From the NCBI RefSeq assembly GCF_001039355.2, contig NW_019773648.1:273055-337054 (forward strand): a stretch of DNA of 64,000 nucleotides. The letters are read 5' to 3'. This stretch comes from Lingula anatina (taxonomy: Eukaryota > Brachiopoda > Lingulata > Lingulida > Lingulidae). Below the pieces are notes generated by a model. That model had not been told where the DNA came from, searched no databases, and was given only the letters and a program-made list of their open reading frames with translations. Positions 50,081-62,526 of the stretch are shown piece after piece; position 1 is the first letter of the stretch, and every line of letters starts with the position of its first letter. The translations under genes and the position numbers were made by a program.

Positions 50081-53000
50081 AAATACACACAAATGTACAC
50101 AAACAGAGCTAGAATAACAATCAACCTTAATCTCACCACATATACTACAACTAATAGCGTACCTGCGATAACTTTAAATTTTCGCCATAATGAGTAACAT
50201 TCCTACAAAATTTTCATCAACTTCCCAATACCTTCAGACTATTCTCACCTGTTCATTAATAGAGACATGGGCGGCCAGTCCCGTCAAACTGGACACGTTC
50301 ACATCTCCAAATGCAAACTGTGGCTGAGGGGGTGTCATCATGGCGGCTGCCGGTGTGCTTGTCACCACTGGTGTCGGCACGGTGGTGGTGGCACTCACGC
50401 TGAATGTTGTCAGGGATGTCGTGGAGGATGGTGCCTGGAAAAGCAATTATCTTTATATTGACATTTCACCAAAAGTGGTGCACAAAATTTGTCATCAAAT
50501 ACAGTTTTTAAAGACAAAAGTTTGGGTGTTCTTTCATTGAAAGACATATATCTTGATTATGCCAGAAAGAATTTCAGATAAATAACTCTTATTTACAGTA
50601 AAGCCACGACAAGTTGGTAAAATTTTATAGCAAAATATTCTATGGCTATGTAAAATTTCCTTATTAAAATATCAATCTTTGAAAAAAAATTTATCACTGA
50701 TACACATTGCTTTTTCTCATTACGCCCTAAAATGGCCAAAATATGCATAAAATGCCTGGAGATGCTCATTTAAAGCTAGGTACACCCCAGAGAGTGACGA
50801 TCCCTGCAGTCTCTCTCCCTGCCCCATTGCTCACCTCTTCCATCCCCCCCATCCCCATGGAGAGGGAGGGAGGGGGCACTTGCAGCTGCTCTGAGGTCAT
50901 AGGTTCCTTGGGTTTAGGAGGGCTGAGCTGGGGCACCAGACGCTCCATACGGGATGGGTCCTTTAAGTAGTGACCCGCGGTCAAGTCAGACTGGAATGAA
51001 AAATAATCATTTAACTTATCAAAACAGTTAATTAGACTAGTGACTCATTATTTATTATTTACAGCCATTCCAACTTGTTTGCTTTTGTAATTTGCTTCAT
51101 ATTATATGGATTCTTTTATCTAACATTCAGTGATAGAATCCAGGCAACTATGAACTTAACAACTGTGCCCTCCCCCATAAAAATTTTTAATATTTTTAAA
51201 AACTTATTAACCTACACAGTACCCATTTATTTCAGTACCATGTGTTTTATAAAACAGGCACAGAAGTTCTATTAAACTGATACTGATTTTACTTAAGTAA
51301 AATTAGACTGAAACTGTCCTAAAAGCTTAGACCAACTTTCTGCAAAACGTTTGTGAAACAGTTAAATTATGTGACTTTGTTCATGCGTGTGTGCATGTCT
51401 GTAAGTGAATGCGTAAAAAAAAAGGTTGAGTCCTACTTACGTTGATGTCAATATTGAGAGTTTTACACAGGACTTCAATCTCAAACTTGAGGTTCAGCTT
51501 CAGTTCATGCTCCTGGTGGAGTTCTGCCAGGACATTCATGATCCCCATGGTCCATGGGTTGGGAGGCTTGAATACCTGGAACACACCAAATAGGGGGGTT
51601 AACAACAGAACTTAAACAAAATGCAGTGAAGGAATTCAGTATCTATTCATGGAACTTGAACAAAGTGCAGGAATAATGCTGATGTTACTTGTCAAATGAA
51701 AACAAATTCTGCAAATGTGGTAATTATTTAAAAATTCAAACAAAGCTGCTGTTATTACTATAACTGCTTTTTGTAAACAAATTCTGCAAATGTGGTAATT
51801 ATTCAGAAATTCACACAAAACTGCAAATGAGATATACAATTCATGACCATGGCCAGGTTTTTACACCCTGCTTCTGGGTTATAAAGTAAGAGACAGCAGG
51901 TGCTATTTTTGAATTTTCTTTTTAAACCTGCAGTTTTCCCAACTTACCCTGCTTTTGGAGGAGGACTCGATCACTTTGGCCACAAAAGGGACGACGTAGA
52001 GCAGCTCGCGCTCCCCCTTGCTGTAGGCCTCATATAGAAGAGACTTCAGGTCAATGTCCTGAAATACAGACATACATCACGCCACATAAATCTGTCCAGT
52101 AACAACATGTGAACTTGTTGGCTATTATGTGCATACATATTATTTTCATATCCATTTCCGGACCTATCATACTAAGACCCCATTCCCAGAGATGAGATCG
52201 ATCCAACTAGATCGACCTAACTCCCTGGGGGATCACGCTAAATAGCTGTCAGCCGAGCGGGCACAAAAGTTAATTACCCCTTACAGCTTGTAGTAGGCGG
52301 GACGGACATTTAAGCCGGATTATCTGACAGTAATCTAGTGAGACTCCCCGGGGGGATAGATCAATCTAAAATCTATGGGAATGCGCCCTTAGTCTGGCTA
52401 TACGTTGTTACTAGGACGTATGACTATCACAAAACTTTGTTCATTTTTCTGAACCCTGATGCCATCAAATAAGCTTTGGTCTTCCAAGTCTTCTGTCAAC
52501 AATGGAAAAACTCCAAAGGGGTGGTAGACAGCGGCATTTATATCAACTAATATTTCTTCTCCCTCTTACGTTATTTTCAGTATGAAGAAACAGTTTTCAA
52601 ACCCAATGCATCTCCCGCTGGTATAATATCATGACAAAGAAGTACATTTTTACCGCAATCACCTAAAATGAAAACTTTTCCAAACCTGACCACCAAAATT
52701 ACCCATGTTTAACACAAGTCCCGCCAGTTTGTTCTACTTACCACATGGAGGATGGGTTTGTTCTTGGCCAGGGTCAGCATGCCCAGCCAGTGGCCTAGAT
52801 TCTTCAACAGTGTCCTGTCTGAAAAGTTTGCTACCGCCTTGTCACTTCGCAACAGAATCTGAAATCATAAGACCGTTTACTTAATCTTTTATGACCTTTG
52901 ACCTTTTCTTTCCATAAATGAATATTCTAATATTTGACTTAATTGAATAAACTGAACAAAATTTAATAGAAAGACAGATATGATATAAAATCCAATTATT

Positions 53001-56000
53001 CTTGACTACACATATTACACAAAAATTTATTTAAAAGAAACCCGAAAAATTTTATACTGATCCTATTGTGAAGAAGACTGGCTAATTTTTCCTTGTAAAT
53101 CATCTGTCCAGCCAAAAGTTGAACCGTTTTATCAGTGTCCCAGTCCACCCACCTTAATGTTCCTGTACGTCTCTGAGATAATCATGTCCGACAGAGGCTG
53201 GATCTTCAAGACCTCGGCAAAGTTTGCGTAGAGCGTGTGGAAGTTGGGTTCGATGCTGGCCCTCTTCATCACCATGTACTGGGACACCCAGGGGATGTAG
53301 TCCAAACTAACATGTTCTCGCAGCTCCTCTGCCTGCGTGGGGGGGAAACAAAATATATACGTAAATAAGCAATTATGGCAGCTCCTCTGCCTGCATGGAA
53401 GGAAGCAGAATATATACATAAATACACAGTTTTGGCAGCTTTTCTGCCTGCGTGCCAGGATCAAAATATATACATAAATATACAGTTGTGGCTTCAACAG
53501 GACAGGCAATTTGGTAAATTAGCCTATACTTAGCTCAAAATTTCATGAGAAAACGTTCGACTCTAAACACATTTATGTCCACAAACATATCACATTAATT
53601 CCAGTGACTCTCTTTTACACTCAAAGGGGACTCGAGTCTACAAGACTGAATGAAATCTTTCCAAAGGTGAAAATCCCCCTTTCCCTGCTGGTACAGCACC
53701 CATCCACCCCTCTTACCTTCTGGGCCATGTTAGCCAGAGACAAATTGTTGAAGATGAAGAACACTTTGTCTTGAAGAGCCTCAGGGGGGACGCTGGTCTC
53801 CTCTTTCCCCTCTGTCCCTGCCAGGAGGGTGTCAATGTTGGTAGCATTAGCTATAGACGGCTGGAACAACACAGGGAAAACAAAAGGTGAAATAAAAGAA
53901 AATAACCCTGGCTAAATATTTAATATAAAATTCATGTCTGTGACTGCAGACTGTTGAAAAGAATGTGAATAAATTTCATTTTAGAATTAATATCAGCTGA
54001 AACAACAACACACACACCATAAATCTGAATCGGACAACACACTGAAAATTTTAAGAAGTTATAGCAAGAATACAATTATTTCACGAGTCTAAGCTTACAA
54101 TGGCAAGTAATTAAATGAAAAATACAGTCATATATTAAGTAACTAAATGTATTTTCCAGTATGAAGATCATAAACACCCTACCTTGGTCTGAAAACTAAC
54201 ACTCGTAGGTTTGGTGACAGCAGCGGTCGCAGCAGCCGTGGTAGTGGTGGTTGTCACGGTGACAGTACTGACCACAGGGGGTCCACTGGGTGTCAGGCTC
54301 CGAGTGGAGCTGGTGGACACCACAGGACCCTGGGGGCGGTTGGGGGGTTCCTGGGAGCGGGACCCGAAGTCCACATACTCTATCATGTGCTGGGGGAACT
54401 GGCTGAAGTGAGGGATTCTAGCCAAGTGTTGGCAATACACTGGGTAGTCTTTCAGCCTGGAACAATATAGGTCAAAGGTTATGAAAAACTAGGTCAAAGG
54501 TCATGGAAAACTAGGTCAAAGTTTGTGAGTAACTAGGCTAAAGGTCACAAGGTATCAGAATTCATAATGATATGTTAAACATGCTGAATTTATCCATTCA
54601 TTAAAGTCAAATACATCACATTCATACTTGACTATTCTGAATGGTTAAAATAAAATCAACAAGGGCAAACAGTTTCCACATACTACAGTTGACAGTACAG
54701 CAAGCAATCAAGTAAAGGAATCATCTGTCTATCTCATACCAGTAGTGGTCTTTTTAGACGTATATGGACAGATACAGAAAGGAAAAAAGATCAAACGGCA
54801 GAAACATGAATGATTTCTCTACATCCTCATGAAGAATTTGTGCAGCTTAGTCAATATCTTCCTAAGTTAATTTTTTCTTCCCACTAATACAGGTTTTATA
54901 AACATTTGTTAAAGTCTTCCAAATTTGTCCAATTATAACAGATGATATCCCCCCAATCTCCCCCTGTACCCCTTCCCAAATCTCCATGCATACCCCCCTC
55001 TTTACCTGGTTTTGAACCTGTCCAGTGCCGCTATTCCAAACAGGTACATCTTGCTCCCACTCGGCTTTCTGAGAGCATCCAGCACGTATCTCAATGCCAC
55101 GCCTAGCGCCATGTAACTAAAAATATCAACACAATTCCATAAGTCAGCACGCCCACACAGGACATCACAAGGCTTGGATTGTTAATGAACAATACAAACA
55201 AGGTAAAAAAAATATAATAAAATCTTAAAATATTATGTCTTATAAGTGACAGGGCTGTAGCAAGCCCATGTAGGACAGGGGTGGACAGAAGCCATCTTCT
55301 GGGCCTTTCAGCAAACAGTCCGAATTTTTCAAGTTTCCAGCTATCTAATTTTTTTTCTGTTGGAACACAGTCAAAATTGAAGGATGAATCAACAGAAGTC
55401 ATTTGGAAGACTATCGGAAAATATCTCTGGATCTGCCCCTGTAAGACATCACAAGTCTTGGATTGAAAATAAGCATTGCTTATGGACAATACAACCCAGA
55501 ATAAAAGAATACAATAAAATCTTAAAATATTACTTCCTTTATTTGTTAATACAATAATACTCAGTCTGAAACAAAGACCAACTGTTGATTAAAATTCTTG
55601 CTCTCTCAATAGTAAAGATTTACATTTCATTATCAAATAACTTACGTGACAAGTCCTTGCTCGATAATTCCACCAAACAAGATGGCGGTGGTCTGCAACT
55701 CTTTCTCAGGGTATTGTGGGAAAAATCGATACTCCTCAAATAAGTTGCGCAGCATGCACGCAAAAACATCCTGGATAACATAAATGTGAATACTTTAAGA
55801 AACGCACCAAGCAGAAGTGATAACAGATTTGCGGAAAAAATTTAATGACTGTTTTTCTCTACAGGTAAAAAGAGATAATTGAAAATGGAGCAAATAGGCC
55901 AAATGGATACGGAGATATGGAGAAATAGTAGCAGAGAACCTTTTCCAACACCAATCTGTCTGCCACCTGCTCTCCGTTAGATTCAGAACAAAATATTATA

Positions 56001-56429
56001 AATAAAAATTAAATAAAATAAAAAAAATTAATTAATCAATAGATTTATACAACTAAAAGTTAATAATTAATAACCCACCCGTTCTTTCTTCACAGGGGAG
56101 TCCTTGAACCTCTTCAGCATCTCGAGGACCTCGTCAATAGTGATGGTTGGGTGAGGCGGGTGGTTGTAGATCCTCTGAAAGTACGAGTTGGCCTCGTCTT
56201 CCACCTCCTTGGAGAACTGCTGAGTGGGTTCCTGGAACAGACTGGCCACCTCGTCCTGCTGGGAGGCTGCGGAAAACACGGGACAGGTGTACGTTACACA
56301 CAGGAAGTATATGGTGCAAAAATGCAAACGAAACTAAAGGTTCTCCTTTTTTCCTTATGGAGTAATTTACACTTTTTTTCCTTTCTTTTCTTTTTATTTG
56401 TGGCATCTCACAGAGTATTTTATGCATTT

Positions 56430-56462
<33 letters not shown>

Positions 56463-59400
56463 TTTTTGTGGTCTCCTCAGACTTAAACTAATGAGTAATG
56501 AATGAAGCTAAGATGGTTCTTCACAGAAAAAAATCAGATTAGCTTTTCATCATAGGAGATCTCTTAAATCACAGGGGGGTGGATAGAGTCTTCTTGTACC
56601 CCTTGAGAGTGACCTTGACAACATGACTTTGGGCCACTGCCACATGGGCACGTAGACTAAAGTGAGGAATATGCCAAATCAGATTTAAAAGAATCACAAA
56701 TATGACAGACTTTGAAAACTAACAAAGCCCCAGGATTACTAAGTGTGCCAAATCATATTCTTAAAATAAGAATAACAAATTTGACAGACTTTGAAAACTA
56801 ACAACCCCCCCCCCCCCCCCCAGGGATACTAAGTATGCTCCCCCTACCTTGGCGCAGTCTCTCCACATTTGGAGGCTGCTGCTGCTGTTGTTTTAGCGTG
56901 GCATTCATACTGAGGGCGCTGAGTGAGCGTGCTCCAGACGCCATGCTGGTCTGTATCCCCAGGCCACCAGAGGGCATGCTGGTCTGGATACCAAGGTCTG
57001 GAACAGTAACGGATATATATATATCAGTATTGCAATTAAATTACATGACAGAAACATGCTACTTTTCTTATGATAATAATCTATAATATGTAGAACTGCT
57101 AGATCTTTGTCATGTGAGAACTGCAACACCAGTCAGAGAATTTAATCAGCTGTGTTATGTTCTAAGGATGCATATTTTGACGTCTAACAGAAGTAAAACT
57201 ATTTCAATATTAAGCTGATGAATGAAGAAAAATTACTTCCATGTGATAAGGAGGAAATGTTGGAGCCTCTGCATAACATCTAGCAGATTTATCAAAGTGT
57301 CCAATATGAGATTTAATATTTTTTGCCTTATACAAGCAATAAGATTATATTTTTGGCTCCCAAAAAGTCGGAAATCTTCCTAAAGTCAGAAAAATCTCAC
57401 CCCTGCTACTGACAGTGCCAGACCACTTACTTTGTAACTGTGAAGTCAAGTTCTGCATGGGGTTGGTCTGCATAGGGTTGAACCCTGGCTGTGCAGGGGG
57501 CGTGGACTGAGAGACGTTGGGGAAATTCTTGGCTGGTGAGGCCGGGGTGCCACTCAGGGAGGCCGCTAGCCCCTGGGGGAAGCCTGGTCCACTGGGGAAT
57601 CCCCCTGGGGGTGGTACCCCTAATCCTGACAGAGGACCCAAGCTGGTCATGGGGTCCATCTGAAATATGAAGATATTCATTTACCTAAGGTTGGACAAAT
57701 CACACGTTTTCCAAAATAAGTAAATAAAAATAACATTAAATTAAATAAATAAATAAATAAATAAATAAATTCTAAAATATTGGAAAAGCTATCAACCATA
57801 AATATCTTATCAATAGAAAATCAAATTGTGGACTCAATGACTTTCCAAAATCATAAAAATGTCACAAGACCCTTCAAAAACTGTTCCATTTCCAAAAATC
57901 TCTTTCCCCTCCCCCTACCTGGTTCAGTCCTGTGGGTGGGGGACCTATGGGGGGTGTGACCCCCTTCCCTCCTACCACCCCCGGGGCCGTCTGTCTGGCC
58001 TTCTGGAGGATGTGGGAGGCATTTCCAAACATGGTGAGGATGTTCTCTGACAGCTCCGGGCTCACATTGCTACAAAAGAAGACGTATAAGATAAATGTGT
58101 AATCTGGTGAAACGTGAAATGTGACAAGGTCTGTCATGAAATTAACGCATGAACAAAATATATAGGCAATCTAATTGGGCACATTTTAATAAGACTTTAT
58201 TTGGTAAAATGGTCGCTCAATATTGAATATTTTTAATCTTAATAACCCTGGATGTCCCAAAAATTTCTTGCAGAGACCCTTACTTCATTTTGGCAAAGAT
58301 CATTACTTTCACAAGTCAGCAATACACAAAAAGACGATACCCAAATGAAATTGCTTGTCTAGGTTTTAATTGTAAAGAGTGACGTGAAGAGCTTTTTAAA
58401 CACTGCTGATAGAACCCTGGTAACAAACAGTAAATTTCTTTGTATCCACACACACAAACTCTTGTCACACACACATAAACATGCACACACGCGCACACAC
58501 ACGACCCATATTCTTACCCAGCACACGCGTGCAGACAGGCCAACATGGTGGTCAGTGTCTCAGGTGGCAGTTGTTGACTCTTGGACTGTGGCTGGTCATC
58601 CTTCATCCCTGGACCAGTCAGCTGTGGACAGCGCCTCTTCAGGAAGTTCACACACGCCTGAATGAACGGCTCCTGGAGTGATGAAATGTGGGGTTAGTTT
58701 CTCCTGTTCTTTTCAATCTTCAAATCAATTACCGCCAATGTCAACTTACATTATCTACATATACACAGTGCATAATGCCCAACTCTTAACTTGCATCTTG
58801 TAAAATGTGATAAGTATTCTTGTCAAATATCCATGTTGCATCCCTTGTCTACTGATGAAGGTGACTAAAAAAATCCAGATGATCAACTCCCGCACCCTAT
58901 GTTCTCTTAACTTATTAGAGCGCCCCCTTCCTTTACTGATAGAGATAACTTACAGCAAATAACATATAGCACTTACCCCATGTTCTCTCATCTTATCAGA
59001 AACACCCCCACCCACCACCCTCATATAGCCCTCACTTACCCCATGTTCTCTCATCTTATCTGAGAGCCACTTGTCCAGCTTCAGATACTCTCTCCGGCTG
59101 GCCAGACACGCAAGGTCGATCACGAAGGCGAACGGTGTCGCATTTAGCAACATGGACAGGGCCTGGATGAAAGGAATTTCACTTGTCACATATTTGATGA
59201 ATGTGCATGTTATATTTTCTCACAAGGAGAAGGTGAATGACAAAGTTCAACATAAATTGTGTAAGATTTCTCCTCCACTAAAATTTAGAACAAATGAAAA
59301 AAAATTTATATTTATTTAACTTCAGTGACCACTCCACCTTAAGATCCTGAGCCACATCAAGAATCCTGGACAGCCGACTTTGGTCGTGATGCTCCCCGCG

Positions 59401-62400
59401 CATGTACCACTCGGCCATGGAATGCATGATGAGTGTGCGTATGGTGGTAGACTGGCTCTGGCAGTGCCACGCGTAGTGGAGAACCACGCCAGAGTTGGGG
59501 TGGTTGCCGAGGAAGATGGGCATCAGTGTGGAGATGAGCTCATGTTTTAAGGTGTTCCAGTTGGGCTGAAAAAGAATTGAATTAGGCAACTTGAACGCAA
59601 AAGTAATACTATTTTACAATGAGTTTCAGTAGTAAAACTTCACTGATTCAAAATGATGAAAGAGAAATGAATTAGGCTACTCATTCTGGTGATCTGAACA
59701 AAAGAAATACTCCCATATACCATTTAACGATGGGTTGTAGTTATAAAACTTCAGTGATTTAAAATGATAAAAGAGAACTGAATTAGGGTACTTCTCAATG
59801 TGACCAAAACAAGAGAAATGCTTCATGTACCGATTTAACAATAAAACCAGTGATTTAAAATGATGTCACTTTAATTGAGCATGTTGAATACATATGTATC
59901 CTCCACAAATGCAACTTGTAAAAAGTTCCCAACTTTCATTTCTAATTATTAACAGGCAAAAGTCCAACTTCAAGGTCATGTTGTCTGTTCACAGCTGTAA
60001 ACTTTACTATTTGGGTGAAAGCCAACAGTAATTACAAAGTCTCTATCCCTATCACTCACTGCCATGATTCCTAATTGAAAGAAAATGTAGCAAGAAAACC
60101 ACTGTGCCTTTTTTACTGGGGGCCTTAAATAGCTCAGCTAAAACTGGGACTTCTGATTTAAAATATTTCAAAGAACTCATTTGTGTGAACTCACAGAGAT
60201 CTGGAGTAGTGCCAGCACCAGCATGTCTGGACAGTGTTGTATGGGGAACTTGAACAGTTCTGTGATCTGTTGATACAACCCAGCGTCTGACAGCTTCAGC
60301 AACACTTCCACCAAATCCAGGGATTTCCTAGAGGAGAAAATAGAACACATAAAACCTACACCTTGCACAGGTTTTAATCATAATTTCACTTCAATGGGAA
60401 ACATAGCCAAGGTAATCATCTTTTACAGACATAGTTGTGATGTTGTACTTGTCCAAAGAAGCTTCTCTTTTATATTATCAAAGCACAACACGAAAGAGCA
60501 AGTCAAGTGTAGAACTTAACAAATCCCAAGTATTCATATCACTTTTAAGTAATAAGTAATAAGAAAAGTTTTTCCTCAAATTTTATCCTTTATTTCCTAT
60601 CCCAGAATTCACTACAAAAACTTAGAACTTCACAATGGTTTCATCAGCTGCGTACCAAGTAGCAATCTCCCTGTTCTCGTCATCGGGCGGAGTCTTAAGG
60701 ATGTCAATCACCACGGGATGACAGGGATAGTCGGCGAAACAAAACACGTCTGGGTTCTTCAGTGACTGGGACAGCCAGGAGAGCTGGAAGAGACAGTTTT
60801 AGACATTTGACATACAGCACACCAGTGCATGTTATCTGTTGGAATCTAATTTCTGTGGACATGTTGGAATAGACAGTGTCTGACTTTAAAATTCTAATAC
60901 CTGTAAAATATCAACATGGTGCTAAAAACAGGTCAACTTAGCTGGAGAAAATGAAAATATTCAAATAGACTTTGATAATCTAAGGGCCCATTCCCAATGT
61001 TACTATCGCTCTCTATAGATCGACCCAACTCCGCACAGACTCTCACTGACTGCAATCAGGATAACATGCCTCCTGGTGTTGAGAAGAATGTAGAAAGCTC
61101 ATGATTACTCAAGCACCTTGGATATAAGAAGAGGTATGTTAATTTCATTACTATCAGCGAGAAGTCTAACGGAGAAGTATCAATCTACGTAAAATGGTAT
61201 TTTTACTAGGAAAGGTCCCTATAACTCGTAAGTGAAAATTATCCACTGGATAAAAATAACTTGTTGTATATCTACCTGGCTTCTAAATGGCACTGAATTA
61301 ATGGTTTAATCTACACCTGATGTGAACCTACCTGTCCCTCTGTGTTCTTCCATGTCCTGTAGATATATTCCACTGGGAACACGTCCCCCCTCAGTCCACG
61401 GAAGAGAGCCTGGACCAGCAGGCGTAACCCTGGTTTCCCCAGCACCAAGAACCCCTCATGGTCCAGCTCACTGACCACTTCTCTCCAGTTAATATGAGGA
61501 CCCTGGAAGTGGTATAAATATGTTGTTTCTATAAAATTTTCTAAAGAACCTGCGTTTTTAAGGGATTTCAAAAAATAAAATGTAAAAATCGAGTGTTCAT
61601 CACTTTTAAATAAAGCTACATTCATTATTTCTCTCAATTTTTGTAGATATATATATATATTTTTTTTTTACACTAATGAACATCACCCATTTTTTGGTGT
61701 GTGCATATTTTATAGTTTATGTTGTTGCTGAACCTGAACATTTCCTGAACATTTCACTGAAATACACACTTTTCTGCTCTTTTACCCATAAAGAAGAGTA
61801 ACCCACTGAGGGATGAGACCGCCACTTAGTGAAAAAGTCAGAAAATATGGCATGGGGTCTGGGGGCTTCCTAAGCCAATGATATTTTTTTGGGCTCCCCA
61901 AAAGTCGGAAATGTACTGATAGTCAGAAAAATCTCATTTCTGACCACTAGAAGGCAACAATTTAAATCATTGTAACTCGGCACTCACCATGTCATGAACA
62001 ACTTGTACGAAGACATCAACATTCCAGGTACTAATCCCGGCAGAATCGGGCTTGTCTTTGCCATCACTCCATATAGTGCTGCCACCTGGGCCACTCAGGG
62101 ACTGCAGAGACGAGAAAAAACCATGGCTAATTACTACAGGTCATCTATTGCTTCGTTCCTTTGTTTGCTTTGTTCACAACCAAGTTGAGCCAGGATTAAC
62201 TGAGCTGCAGCTCAAATATGGAGGATCCCACATGAAAGCAGGCTGCGTAACCCTGCAGAGACGGCGTTCATAGGAGGCAGGGAATCCATTGGGGGATTAC
62301 ACAACATGCTTTCAAGTGCGCACCAAATTTGAGCCCTGGCTTAGTTAGGCACCAGATTCAACTTGATTGTGACCTGAACCTTACATAGGTCTCTATACGT

Positions 62401-62477
62401 AAGTAGACAAGATGAAAGAAATATTTCTTCAGCACACCTGCTTCAAAAACCACATCAGTTTTTGAGTTTCTCTCTCT

Positions 62478-62526
<49 letters not shown>

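Larger units (their letters stand above)
48382..50434 (-). other. CNOT1: CNOT1 exons 24-27: CNOT9-binding domain
   Basis: Matches the CNOT9-binding (DUF3819) domain. Landmarks are [48 protein letters not shown] and a conserved [13 protein letters not shown] near the end. A Thr/Pro/Val-rich leader in exon 24 links it to the CAF1-binding domain through exon 23 (50990-50835), a Pro-rich linker. All exons are phase 0. Confidence 0.9.
51441..53860 (-). other. CNOT1: CNOT1 exons 18-22: MIF4G domain for CAF1 (CNOT7/8) binding
   Basis: This block matches the central MIF4G that recruits the CAF1 deadenylase and, through it, CCR4. Motifs include [61 protein letters not shown] and [18 protein letters not shown]. 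All five exons are phase 0 at both ends. The acceptor of exon 19 (53332) lies inside a three-copy tandem repeat. Confidence 0.9.
54183..56266 (-). other. CNOT1: CNOT1 exons 14-17: MIF4G domain for adaptor (TTP-type) binding
   Basis: Corresponds to the human domain that binds tristetraprolin-type adaptors. Conserved motifs are [38 protein letters not shown] and [10 protein letters not shown]. Exon 17 runs out of the domain into a Ser/Thr/Ala-rich linker with a run of six Thr. Two long introns inside this block hold a DR1-type minisatellite (54469-54547) and a locally duplicated patch (55157-55245 against 55441-55540). Confidence 0.88.
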
